Source: Clostridia bacterium (GTDB lineage Bacteria > Bacillota > Clostridia > Peptostreptococcales > Acidaminobacteraceae). From it: DNA of 64,000 nucleotides. Numbering within the stretch: the stretch's first letter is position 1; every line of letters starts with the position of its first letter. The notes below the pieces were generated by a model, which saw nothing but the letters and a program-made list of their open reading frames with translations, made no database searches and was not told where the DNA came from. A program made the position numbers and the translations under genes. Location of the stretch: assembly GCA_016937975.1 (NCBI GenBank), contig JAFGVN010000098.1, positions 1-64,000 of the forward strand, in the 5' to 3' direction. This document shows, in pieces, positions 30,049 through 39,427 of the stretch.

Positions 30049-30759
30049 TCAAACCTCAATGTGAATGATATGTTCACCAATCTTATAAGCCACCACTAAA
30101 CAAATGAGAACAAGAGTCATAATTATTCTGCCAGGTAAATCTTTAAATAGAACGGTCATATAAGCCATATCACTCCAGCTCAAAAAAGCCAATAAGAGAA
30201 CCGGCACAATCATCAACAGATAGAATTCAAATTTTTTTGCTGCAAGAAGTACTTCCATTTCCATATCAAGATCCATTTGATCAGTAATTAACTGTATACT
30301 TTCACCGACTACAATTCTTAAATCACTTCCTTGTTCATAGGCCATGGAAAGACCTTTTGAAAATTGAATAGCAGGTTTTAACATAAGTTTTTCAGAAAAA
30401 TTTTGCCATGCAATTTTTTCTGATTGACCAAGTGAAACCTCACCAATAAGGGTAAATACAGCTTCTTTCAGAATTTTATTCATCATAATCATGGTCTGAG
30501 CACTATTTATAACAGCGAGTTGCATAACACTTCCCGTTGTTAATTCTGTATAAATACTGTTTAAGAACATTCTGAACTCATGTAGTATGCCTTGTTGATT
30601 ATCGATTTTCTTTATGTAACCCTGAACACTAAAAAGTACCATCACAAAAAAACAGCCAAAAATATGCCTATAAAAAACAAATCCAACCCAGGAACCTATG
30701 AAACTGTGTATTGCTATACTTTTAAATCTAGCACTAAAAATAAATACTATTTTCTTCAA
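30049..30759 (-). CDS. TadB-like membrane protein
   Basis: Membrane protein with T2SSF-like middle region (EVSLGQSEKIAWQNFSEKL...QGSDLRIVVGESIQLI); TTG start after AAGGAG; operon context. Confidence 0.75.
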   Translation of the reverse strand: MKKIVFIFSARFKSIAIHSFIGSWVGFVFYRHIFGCFFVMVLFSVQGYIKKIDNQQGILHEFRMFLNSIYTELTTGSVMQLAVINSAQTMIMMNKILKEAVFTLIGEVSLGQSEKIAWQNFSEKLMLKPAIQFSKGLSMAYEQGSDLRIVVGESIQLITDQMDLDMEMEVLLAAKKFEFYLLMIVPVLLLAFLSWSDMAYMTVLFKDLPGRIIMTLVLICLVVAYKIGEHIIHIEV

Positions 30760-31939
30760 TTTTACTCCTTTGAATCATTTTATTTTGAGGCATTAGAACA
30801 TCTTCTTCACGTTTGTATAAAATGTTAATTTCATACTTTTCTTCAGAAGGCAGAAGTTCAATTATTTCTTTTATTTGTCGTACTCCATTTGGTTTTCTTT
30901 CAAGATGTACAATCAGATCAATACTCGAAGAAATTAATCGTCTTATGACCATACCTGGAAGTTCAATTCCTTTTAAAACCATGAGTTCCAATCTACTTAG
31001 CATATCCTTAGCTGAATTACCATGACCCGTAGACATTGATCCATCATGTCCGGTATTCATTGCATTAATCATCTCGATGACCTCTTTACCCCTAACTTCA
31101 CCTACAATAATTCTATCTGGTCGCATTCTTAACGAGGTTCTAATTAAGTCATCCATCGAAATACCTGAATGACCACCTTGAGAAGGCTTCGTTTCTAAGG
31201 AAACTAGATTATGAATATGCTTCAATTTTAATTCTGCTGCATCTTCTATGGTAATCAACCTTTCATATGAAGGGATAAGTGCAGAAAGTGCATTTAAAAA
31301 AGTGGTCTTACCTGAACTGGTTCCTCCAGATACAAACAGATTATATTTACATTGAATCCATTCTTTAAAATCATGAAGCAATTGGTTTTTATTCTTTTCA
31401 TTAAACAATAGATTTTCTAAGGACATCATTGAATCAGAGAATTTCCTTATGGTAAGAATTGGACCATTTAAAGCAATGGGCTTTAGTACGATGTTTACCC
31501 TTGAACCATCTTTCAATCTAGCATCAACAATGGGATGACTTTGATCTGCCTTACGATTGACTTTTGAAACAATATTTTGAATCAAATTCATCAATTCTTC
31601 TTCACTTTTAAATTGAATGGTTGTAACTTCTATCCTACCTGACTTTTCAATGATAATAGGTGACAATCCATTTACCATGATTTCAGAAATTTCATCTTCG
31701 TCCAGTAATGGTTGCAGAATTCCCAGTTTAAATAAACTGTTATATATTTCTAAAGCAATTTCTAGGCAATCAGAAACAGAAATATCTTTCAGCTGCCCTC
31801 TTTCATAAACGTAATGTTCAATATGCTCTTTTGCAAGGCTTTCATCTAATTCCAAAGACGACAATTGTTTTATGAGTTGTAATTTAATTTCGTGTCTAAA
31901 ATGATCTTTAGTTTGTTCATAATCAGGTCTGATTCCCAT
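30734..31939 (-). CDS. TadA/CpaF-family secretion ATPase
   Basis: ISEIMVNG, VSGGTSSGKTTFLNALS, RLITIEDAAEL, RMRPDRIIVGEVRGKE, NTGHDGSMSTGHGNS. Confidence 0.97.
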   Translation of the reverse strand: MGIRPDYEQTKDHFRHEIKLQLIKQLSSLELDESLAKEHIEHYVYERGQLKDISVSDCLEIALEIYNSLFKLGILQPLLDEDEISEIMVNGLSPIIIEKSGRIEVTTIQFKSEEELMNLIQNIVSKVNRKADQSHPIVDARLKDGSRVNIVLKPIALNGPILTIRKFSDSMMSLENLLFNEKNKNQLLHDFKEWIQCKYNLFVSGGTSSGKTTFLNALSALIPSYERLITIEDAAELKLKHIHNLVSLETKPSQGGHSGISMDDLIRTSLRMRPDRIIVGEVRGKEVIEMINAMNTGHDGSMSTGHGNSAKDMLSRLELMVLKGIELPGMVIRRLISSSIDLIVHLERKPNGVRQIKEIIELLPSEEKYEINILYKREEDVLMPQNKMIQRSKIEENSIYF

Positions 31940-32772
31940 ATGTTAAATCCTTTCTGAAGGTGTGCATCATAAGGGATGATTGAATATTTTCCTTCACTTA
32001 AACTAATTTCATGTCCATAAACATGCGGTTTTATTGTATTCAAAAGCAAATGAATTTTTTGATTCAAAACGAAATCATGGGTTAACAGGTAATAATTTTG
32101 TTCAGTAGGGCAAACACAAAAGAGAATATCCCATTCATACGCTTGAATTAAATCATAGCGATTTGATAAATCAACAACTACTTGATTAAAATTCATGTCC
32201 AAAAGTTCATTAATCATATGCTTCATCAGCTCAGAATCAATTTCAAGAATATCCATATAGGAGTAGGGACCATTAAAATATTGAAAACCACTCATATGTG
32301 TATTCAATAATAAACTCTTCTGACGCTTTAAGTTAAAAATAAAGTCAGATATTGAAAGGCTTCTGTTTTGAGGTAAATAATAATTGCATTTTGGAAAACG
32401 ATCTAAAGATAAATGAAATGCTGGATTTGACTTTGCCAACTCATAACACCCATTTAATGATAAAGTTGTTGCACCAGAGCCACCGAAGGTATTTATGAAT
32501 GCAATGACTTTCCTTGTTGCATGGTTGTAATCCCACTCAAATAGTTTTAAATGCTTAATAAATTCTTGTACAGACTGAAATTGATTAATTATTTTTTGTT
32601 CTGTATCATTTCTAGAACCCATTAAAATACATTTTTTATTCAAAAGAATACTGTCAGTAATAAAAATACCCTCTTCATCTGTATCCGTTGAAACTTCAAT
32701 TGTTTCACTTGCTAATACCTTGAATAATCTATTTTGTAAATGCTGATTCTCTAGTTTGAGTATATATTTCAT
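31870..32772 (-). CDS. CpaE/TadZ-like ATPase
   Basis: KVIAFINTFGGSGATTLSLNGCYELA deviant-Walker-like motif, FNQVVVDLSNRYD; precedes tadA. Confidence 0.8.
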   Translation of the reverse strand: MKYILKLENQHLQNRLFKVLASETIEVSTDTDEEGIFITDSILLNKKCILMGSRNDTEQKIINQFQSVQEFIKHLKLFEWDYNHATRKVIAFINTFGGSGATTLSLNGCYELAKSNPAFHLSLDRFPKCNYYLPQNRSLSISDFIFNLKRQKSLLLNTHMSGFQYFNGPYSYMDILEIDSELMKHMINELLDMNFNQVVVDLSNRYDLIQAYEWDILFCVCPTEQNYYLLTHDFVLNQKIHLLLNTIKPHVYGHEISLSEGKYSIIPYDAHLQKGFNIWESDLIMNKLKIILDTKLNYNS

Positions 32773-32790
32773 AATTTCTCTTTTGGAAAT

Positions 32791-32819
32791 ATTTTACATT
32801 TAATGGTAAATATTGTAAA
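32791..32819 (-). promoter_or_regulatory. Probable promoter of the Tad operon
   Basis: minus strand TTTACA-N17-TAAAAT upstream of ATG 32772. Confidence 0.55.
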
Positions 32820-32838
32820 TAGTTTCTTCAAAAAAAAA

Positions 32839-32860
32839 CTACTTAAATTAAATTAAGTAG
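32839..32860 (-). terminator. Intrinsic terminator of BadF-like gene
   Basis: CTACTTAA...TTAAGTAG with T-run on minus strand. Confidence 0.75.
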
Positions 32861-33826
32861 CCTTTGCTCTTCAAATCTTAAATTCTCAATGACTTGAATA
32901 GTAATATTTTTTCTAAATGTTAAAGCATGTAATGCTGTACCAGTGCTTAATCTTAAAAGTGGTTTTGTAAACAGATATTCTTTATTGCCTTTTTTTAATT
33001 CGTCCATCACTAAGGTTTGAATAGGAAAATAGCGATGGAATATTCGCCCTATAAATGATACACGAATGGGTTCATCAATATCTATTTGTTTTACAACACC
33101 CAGAATCATTAGGATAATCTCATCAACAGCTTCGTGTATTAACGCTTGAATATCATTATCTAATTGTATTTCTTCGTCCAAGACATAATAAAGAAATTCC
33201 TTAAAAGATATTTGTAATTCCTTCAGTTGTAACAGTGACAAACTAATGATTTCATGATCTTCTAAAAAAGGGACTTTACTCTTCAAATGGTGATAAAACA
33301 ATCTGCTGTTCGATCTTTGATCTGCCTGCTTTGCAAAAATTTTTATGAGCTTCCTAAAAAACCAATATTCACCTGCTTCATCTCCACTACTATTGCCCCA
33401 ACCACCAGTCCTTGCCAAGTCATTTCTTCTATTTCTGCCTAATGCCACTGAACCAGCGCCAGCTAAAACCACAATACCAGGACTTAGACCAAATGCTGCT
33501 GTTAAGGCAACTTCCAAATCATTTTCACATAAAAAATTTCCATCATAAAAAACACTTGAGAGCACTTGATTAAGTATTTCATCAAAGTCAGCATTCTCAC
33601 CATATTCAGGAATTGAAAGAATACAGAAATCAATCTCACTAAAAGTTATTCCTGTTTTTAAAAATATCCTTGCTATTCCAGACTCTATCATACCTCTGAA
33701 AACACTTGGACCTTCAGCCAACAAGTCTACAGAGTGTTCTTTTTGCCAACCATGAATTCTTCCCTCTTCATCAATGAGAAGAAATTCTACAAATTCATGA
33801 ATTCCAGTTATACCGAGATAAAACAT
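32843..33826 (-). CDS. BadF/BadG/BcrA/BcrD-type ATPase / N-acetylglucosamine kinase-like protein
   Basis: FYLGITGIHEFVEFLLIDEEG, IVVLAGAGSVALGRNRR, RTGGWGNSSGDEAGEYWF. Confidence 0.85.
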   Translation of the reverse strand: MFYLGITGIHEFVEFLLIDEEGRIHGWQKEHSVDLLAEGPSVFRGMIESGIARIFLKTGITFSEIDFCILSIPEYGENADFDEILNQVLSSVFYDGNFLCENDLEVALTAAFGLSPGIVVLAGAGSVALGRNRRNDLARTGGWGNSSGDEAGEYWFFRKLIKIFAKQADQRSNSRLFYHHLKSKVPFLEDHEIISLSLLQLKELQISFKEFLYYVLDEEIQLDNDIQALIHEAVDEIILMILGVVKQIDIDEPIRVSFIGRIFHRYFPIQTLVMDELKKGNKEYLFTKPLLRLSTGTALHALTFRKNITIQVIENLRFEEQRLLNLI

Positions 33827-33849
33827 AACATCACCTAGTGAATATATAC

Positions 33850-34389
33850 CTATTTTACCCAATCCTTAACATAAAATAATTCGTTTTTATCTAATATAAT
33901 TTTGGGTTTATTCAAGTCTAAATAAACTTCGTATTTTCCTTCATAGTTTTTTACAATATAAGCTTTTTCAAACTTCTTTTTTCCTAAGTAAACCCCTTTA
34001 TACACAATACCTTCTTCATAAATTGAAACTTTAACATTTTTTCTTAAGAACAAAATCATAACCCCTGTGTTGGTTAAAATGAAATGCCATATGAGTACAT
34101 GGTATGAAATCATGGTTATAATCATAGAGTATCCTGCGATTAAGCCAATCTGTACACCTACCATTTTCATGAAAAGTCTTGTGTCAATCTCATGATCTCT
34201 TTGATATAGAAACTGTCCATAATCCGTTTTTCCTTTAATATGTGTGAAGTTCAATGTTAGAAATGTACCAATTAACAGATATAAGAAAATAATCTCAAGA
34301 AATGAATCTGATGAAAAAAGCATATATATAATCGGTAAAATTAAAATTGGTATTACTTCTTCCAACCCCAAATGTAATTTGTAGTACAT
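33850..34389 (-). CDS. Hypothetical membrane protein
   Basis: Several TM helices; overlaps longer BadF ORF start; RBS GAAGGTGAT. Confidence 0.55.
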   Translation of the reverse strand: MYYKLHLGLEEVIPILILPIIYMLFSSDSFLEIIFLYLLIGTFLTLNFTHIKGKTDYGQFLYQRDHEIDTRLFMKMVGVQIGLIAGYSMIITMISYHVLIWHFILTNTGVMILFLRKNVKVSIYEEGIVYKGVYLGKKKFEKAYIVKNYEGKYEVYLDLNKPKIILDKNELFYVKDWVK

Positions 34390-34531
34390 ATAATCACCTT
34401 CCTTAATTTATTATAGCAAGGTGACCTTTCATATTTTTTTAAACGACATGAAATGGATCTTTTTATGCATTAAAATGCTTACTTTTTAGAACAATCTATA
34501 AACAATGTAAAACCTGATATTTCAAAAAAAA

Positions 34532-34553
34532 AAGTAGAGTCAATGCTCTACTT
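34532..34553 (-). terminator. Intrinsic terminator of glnS
   Basis: AAGTAGAG-cattga-CTCTACTT followed by T-run on minus strand. Confidence 0.85.
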
Positions 34554-34558
34554 AGATT

Positions 34559-36199
34559 TTACTTATTTTTATAAGGTGCTTTTATCGAGACTGTTAAGTT
34601 AAACACCAGATCTTCTGACACGTTGTCTCTAGTGAAATAACCATGACGATAAAATTGGAATTTTTCTTCAGGTTTTGCATCTTTCAAACATGGTTCGACA
34701 TAGCAATCTTTTTTTACAATTAGTGAATTCTCATTAAAAACCATATGATTACCTTCAGTTTTATATATACTGTCATATAATCTAATTTCAGCTTTTTCAC
34801 TGTGATCTTTTGATACCCAATGCAGAGTTGCTTTCACTTTTCTACCTGTAAAGCCGCTTCCAGATTTTGTTTCAGGGTCATAGGTGCAATGAATTTCAGT
34901 GACTTCACCCTTTTCGTTTTTAACAAAATCATTGCATTTAATGAAATATGCACCTTTTAGACGTACTTCATTTCCAGGAAATAACCTAAAATATTTTTTC
35001 TCTGGTACTTCCATGAAATCATCTCGTTCAACATAGATTTCCCTACTAAAAGGAATTTGTCTATTGCCCATAGCTTCATTATCTTGATTATTTTCAACTT
35101 CAAGCCACTCTGTTTCACCTTCAGGGTAATTTGTAATAACAACTTTCAAAGGATCTAAAACACCCATTACTCTTTTTGCAGTTGGTTTTAAATCTTCACG
35201 AACAAAATGCTCTAGATTTGCAAATTCTACTAAACTATCTGATTTCGATACACCTGCAGCCTCTATGAAATTACGTAATGCAGTGGGTGTAAATCCTCTT
35301 CTTCTCATTCCTCTCAAGGTAGGCATTCTAGGATCATCCCAGCCATCTACAACTTGATCTTGAACAAGTTTTAATAAGAGTCTTTTACTCATAACTGTGT
35401 CAGTTACATTTAAACGAGCAAATTCAATTTGTCTAGGCTTTTGATCAAACAATTCAACTTCTCTTACAAACCAGTCATATAACTCTCTTCTTTCTTCAAA
35501 CTCTTTTGAACAAAGTGAATGTGTTATACCTTCGATTGCATCTGACAGCGGATGTGCAAAGTCATACATTGGATAAATACACCAATCGTCACCTGTATTG
35601 TGATGTTCAGTATGACTGATTCTATACATTACAGGGTCACGCATTAAGACTTTAACATGTTTCATGTCAATTTTAGCTCTAAGAACTCTTTCACCTTCAG
35701 CGAATTCACCTTTTTTCATTCTTTCAAGCAAATCAAGATTCTCTTCAACACTTCGATCTCTATAAGGACTGTTTTCGCCTAAACGGTTAAAATCACCACG
35801 CATTTCACGCATTTCATCAGCACTTAAATCACATACATATGCTTTGCCAAGTTTAATGAGTTGTACTGCGAAATCATATAACTTCGGGAAATATTCTGAA
35901 GCATAATACATACGATCATCCCAATGAAATCCCAACCACTTAATATCATCCTGAATGGCTTCCACATACTCCGTATCCTCTTTTACAGGATTGGTGTCAT
36001 CAAAACGTAAATTACATTTTCCATTATACTTTTCAGCAGTAGTAAAGTTGATAATAATCGCTTTTGCATGACCTAAATGCAAGTAACCATTTGGTTCTGG
36101 TGGAAATCTCGTATGAATAGATGGATAAACACCCTCCTTCAAATCCTTATCAATTTCATCATGAATAAAATTAGATGTTAAAGCCGTATGTTCGCTCAT
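34559..36199 (-). CDS. glnS: Glutaminyl-tRNA synthetase
   Basis: [30 protein letters not shown] (KMSKS-equivalent), GlnRS anticodon-binding C-terminus. Confidence 0.97.
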   Translation of the reverse strand: MSEHTALTSNFIHDEIDKDLKEGVYPSIHTRFPPEPNGYLHLGHAKAIIINFTTAEKYNGKCNLRFDDTNPVKEDTEYVEAIQDDIKWLGFHWDDRMYYASEYFPKLYDFAVQLIKLGKAYVCDLSADEMREMRGDFNRLGENSPYRDRSVEENLDLLERMKKGEFAEGERVLRAKIDMKHVKVLMRDPVMYRISHTEHHNTGDDWCIYPMYDFAHPLSDAIEGITHSLCSKEFEERRELYDWFVREVELFDQKPRQIEFARLNVTDTVMSKRLLLKLVQDQVVDGWDDPRMPTLRGMRRRGFTPTALRNFIEAAGVSKSDSLVEFANLEHFVREDLKPTAKRVMGVLDPLKVVITNYPEGETEWLEVENNQDNEAMGNRQIPFSREIYVERDDFMEVPEKKYFRLFPGNEVRLKGAYFIKCNDFVKNEKGEVTEIHCTYDPETKSGSGFTGRKVKATLHWVSKDHSEKAEIRLYDSIYKTEGNHMVFNENSLIVKKDCYVEPCLKDAKPEEKFQFYRHGYFTRDNVSEDLVFNLTVSIKAPYKNK

Positions 36200-36384
36200 T
36201 GTGCCTCCTATAGTTTATAACTTATAATGATGGATTACTCCATGAAATTTTGAGTATTATGTTTCAGCAAAAAGCTTAGCTGATTTAAATATTACACTTA
36301 ATTAATGTCTATATTCTAAACTATCTTATCACTGATATGGGTTTTTTTCAATGTTTAAGGTATAATACAACTAAGGAGAGTCAT

Positions 36385-37632
36385 ATGAATTTTAAAAATT
36401 TCCATGCAAGAACACGTATTGTCATTTTTGCTATTTTAATAGGAATTTTATCCGGTCTTGTTTCAATCTTATTCAATAGAACCCTTAATTTAGGTTACTT
36501 AATAATGGCTAAATTATACGAAACAAGATTTTGGGTTGTTATTATACCTATATGCGTAGCAATGTTTACAACTTACATAAGAAAAAATAAACTTAAAACC
36601 CAAGGTTTTGGTGTTTCTCAAGTCATGTATGAAATTGAGACCATTCAATATCAAGTCATGAATATCAAAGATGTTACTTTAAAAATTCTATCCACATTAC
36701 TTAACCTCATTTCTGGATTTTGTGTTGGTAGACATGGACCAATAGTACATCTAGGTGGCGCTATTGGATCAAAAGTTGCTTATTATAATAAATTAGAAGA
36801 TAGCGATACCAGAGTGTTAATTGGCTGTGGTGTAGCAGGATGTTTAGCAGGTGTATTTAACGCTCCACTTTTTGCAACACTGTTTGTCGTAGAAATTATG
36901 TTTAAAAAAAGATACTTCGATATGATTTCTACGATTTTACTGTCGGCTTTATCTGCCACAGTTTTTATCCGTATATTTAATAATGAATCATTTTTCAGTG
37001 TTGCACTTACAAGCTATCACTATCAGATGAAGGAAACACCATATTTCATTTTATTAGGTATCGGTATGAGTTTTTTTGCCGTATTATATGTGTACTCTAT
37101 GAGAAAAACCAAAGCTTTTTTTGACTTACATATAAAAAACTATTATATAAAAGCCTTCATTGGAGCAATTACTATTTCCCTCTCATTACTGCTTATATCG
37201 GATTATTATATTTACGATACTAAACCAAGCTTTATTATCAATCAGGATTTTTCAACCATTCATTTGTTTTTAATCGGTTTATGCTATATTCTTCTTACCT
37301 CAATTTCCTTAGGGACAGGAAGTATCGGGGGCATCTTCGCACCTGGTTTAATTATAGGGTTAAGTATAGGTTCCGGTTATGCAAGTATTTTTCAAAGTCT
37401 AGGTTTAGATATTGGTGATCCAAAATCCTATGCAGTCGCTGGTATGAGTGCTATGTTTGCAGGATTCGCAATAGCACCATTAACGGGCACCTTAATGATT
37501 GTAGAGCTTACAGGACAATATAATTTAATATTCCCAGTACTTTTAGTTTGTCTAATGACCAGTACTTTTACTGAAATTGTTATGAAAGACAGTGTTTATC
37601 ACAAAGGTTTAGATGATTTACTCATAGGATAA
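36385..37632 (+). CDS. ClC-family chloride channel/transporter
   Basis: GRHGPIVHLGGAIGS, GCGVAGCLAGVFNAPLFATLFVVE, GSIGGIFAPGLIIG; RBS AAGGAG before ATG 36385. Confidence 0.94.
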   Translation: MNFKNFHARTRIVIFAILIGILSGLVSILFNRTLNLGYLIMAKLYETRFWVVIIPICVAMFTTYIRKNKLKTQGFGVSQVMYEIETIQYQVMNIKDVTLKILSTLLNLISGFCVGRHGPIVHLGGAIGSKVAYYNKLEDSDTRVLIGCGVAGCLAGVFNAPLFATLFVVEIMFKKRYFDMISTILLSALSATVFIRIFNNESFFSVALTSYHYQMKETPYFILLGIGMSFFAVLYVYSMRKTKAFFDLHIKNYYIKAFIGAITISLSLLLISDYYIYDTKPSFIINQDFSTIHLFLIGLCYILLTSISLGTGSIGGIFAPGLIIGLSIGSGYASIFQSLGLDIGDPKSYAVAGMSAMFAGFAIAPLTGTLMIVELTGQYNLIFPVLLVCLMTSTFTEIVMKDSVYHKGLDDLLIG

Positions 37633-37636
37633 AAAG

Positions 37637-37672
37637 AAAGAGATCTCAATATTTTCTTGAGATCTCTTTTTT
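37637..37672 (+). terminator. Intrinsic terminator
   Basis: AAAGAGATCTCAA...TTGAGATCTCTTTT hairpin with T-run. Confidence 0.9.
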
Positions 37673-37705
37673 ATTTAAATATTATATCTAATCACTTTAT
37701 TAACG

Positions 37706-38809
37706 CTATTCAATTGGATTTAATTCATAATCCAACCACTTTGCGTGCTCATCAATATCTTTGATAAATAACTTATCATGATCAGCAGGATCTTTGGCTT
37801 GATGAAACCTAAAGATCATTTGATTATTCTTAATACCAATAATCTCAATTTTTCCTCTCGGATGAGACATTATCAATTTAAATCTTTTAGATAGACCATC
37901 TAAATGTTTTCTTGTTTCTTCAATCAATTTGTAAGTGGACACTAAAGTCTTCTGGAAACCTGTTTTTACAGCTTTCACAGGACGACATTGAAATACGTAA
38001 TATGGATTAACACCGACTTTATTGAGTCCATTCAATAATGCTGACATTACTTCTGGTTGATCATTAACACCTTTCAAAACCACAGTTTGATTGTTGATAG
38101 TTACACCAATCTCATTAAGCATTCTAATCGCCTCCAAGGCTTCATTCGTTAATTCCTTTGGATGATTGAATTGAGTTACTACCATGATTCGTTTTCTCGT
38201 ATTATATGTTTTTAAAATTTCTAGTAATTCTTGATCACTTGTAATTCTCTCAGGAAAAACTACAGGTGCTCGCGTGCCAAATCTAATATAATTTAAATGT
38301 TTGATATCAATAAGAGCCTTAAGATAATTTTCAATTTGTTTATTGGATAAGCAAAACGAATCTCCACCGGACAATAACACGTTATTGATTTCCTCATGCT
38401 TTTTTAAATAATCAACTGTCTCATGTATTCTATTATTGACTTCTTCACTGCTATAGCCCACCATTCTCTTTCGAAAACAATGTCTGCAGTACATAAAACA
38501 CGCATTTGTAGTTAATACCAATGCTGTTGTTTTATATTTGTGTTGCAAGCCTGGAAGCTTAGTATTGCTTGATTCACCAGATGTATCATATTCTCCTATT
38601 AAATCCGCTTCAAACTCATTGGGATAAGCTAATCTTTTAATAGGGTCATTGGCATTGTTTTCATCTATTAAGTTGTAATAATATTGAGGAATTCGCATGG
38701 GGTGCCTTTCAACAATTGATTTAATCACCTCTTCCTCTCCGCTGACATCCCAGGGGACATTCTTGTAGTCAGTCTTCGCCAATTTTAAATTATGTTTCCA
38801 TAAACTCAT
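37706..38809 (-). CDS. KamA-family radical SAM protein (lysine 2,3-aminomutase-like)
   Basis: TTNACFMYCRHCFRKRMVG (CxxxCxxC), NVLLSGGDSFCL, VFPERIT. Confidence 0.92.
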   Translation of the reverse strand: MSLWKHNLKLAKTDYKNVPWDVSGEEEVIKSIVERHPMRIPQYYYNLIDENNANDPIKRLAYPNEFEADLIGEYDTSGESSNTKLPGLQHKYKTTALVLTTNACFMYCRHCFRKRMVGYSSEEVNNRIHETVDYLKKHEEINNVLLSGGDSFCLSNKQIENYLKALIDIKHLNYIRFGTRAPVVFPERITSDQELLEILKTYNTRKRIMVVTQFNHPKELTNEALEAIRMLNEIGVTINNQTVVLKGVNDQPEVMSALLNGLNKVGVNPYYVFQCRPVKAVKTGFQKTLVSTYKLIEETRKHLDGLSKRFKLIMSHPRGKIEIIGIKNNQMIFRFHQAKDPADHDKLFIKDIDEHAKWLDYELNPIE

Positions 38810-38980
38810 TTGATCTCCTTTCTTGGTCTCGCAAATTATTGCCATCATTACTATCTTACCATAAAAAGATTAAAACTTTGTAAAGGATAATCAAAAAATG
38901 CTTTTTTTTTTAGGTCAACGAAGGTTATAAACATAATTTGTTTTCTAAAAGGATGTATAATTTTGATATACAAAAAGAAA

Positions 38981-39001
38981 AACAACTTCAACGAAGTTGT
39001 T
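38981..39001 (-). terminator. Intrinsic terminator
   Basis: AACAACTT-cgttg-AAGTTGTT with T-run on minus strand. Confidence 0.8.
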
Positions 39002-39332
39002 AACCCAATGAGCTTAAAAACTCAAATAATTCTCTTAAGGTGATTATAATTGTAAGAAAAACAAAACAGTTTCTTATCGTTCTTAAGTATCTTAGCTTTC
39101 TTGTTTCAATAATGGTACGTATTGTTTCATGCTCTTTTTCTGTAGAGTCAATTTTAAAAAAAGTTATTACTTTTCCATCAAAATCTTGAAAATAACCTGA
39201 TGGTAAAGTTTGTTCATTTTCAATACATTGTTTACATAATCTTACTTCTTCTTCACTGCAGGGTTCAAAATGCATCATGTTTAATTGAGAGAACTCAAAT
39301 AACATGGTTTCTTCAGTAGATTTTCTTCTCAT
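39000..39332 (-). CDS. Hypothetical protein with C-terminal TM segment
   Basis: Intact ORF with GGAGGTCGAG RBS; no family recognised. Confidence 0.5.
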   Translation of the reverse strand: MRRKSTEETMLFEFSQLNMMHFEPCSEEEVRLCKQCIENEQTLPSGYFQDFDGKVITFFKIDSTEKEHETIRTIIETRKLRYLRTIRNCFVFLTIIITLRELFEFLSSLG

Positions 39333-39427
39333 AACTCGACCTCCAAACCCATTTTATCATACTCACAATAATATTAAAACAAGGGTTAACAGGTTTATTT
39401 GGGGTATAGGACAATAAAGGAGGTCCT

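Noticed and set aside
36200-36384. Possible T-box leader or riboswitch upstream of glnS
   Set aside because: No recognisable T-box sequence (TGGNACC-type) or terminator/antiterminator pair seen in this AT-rich spacer.
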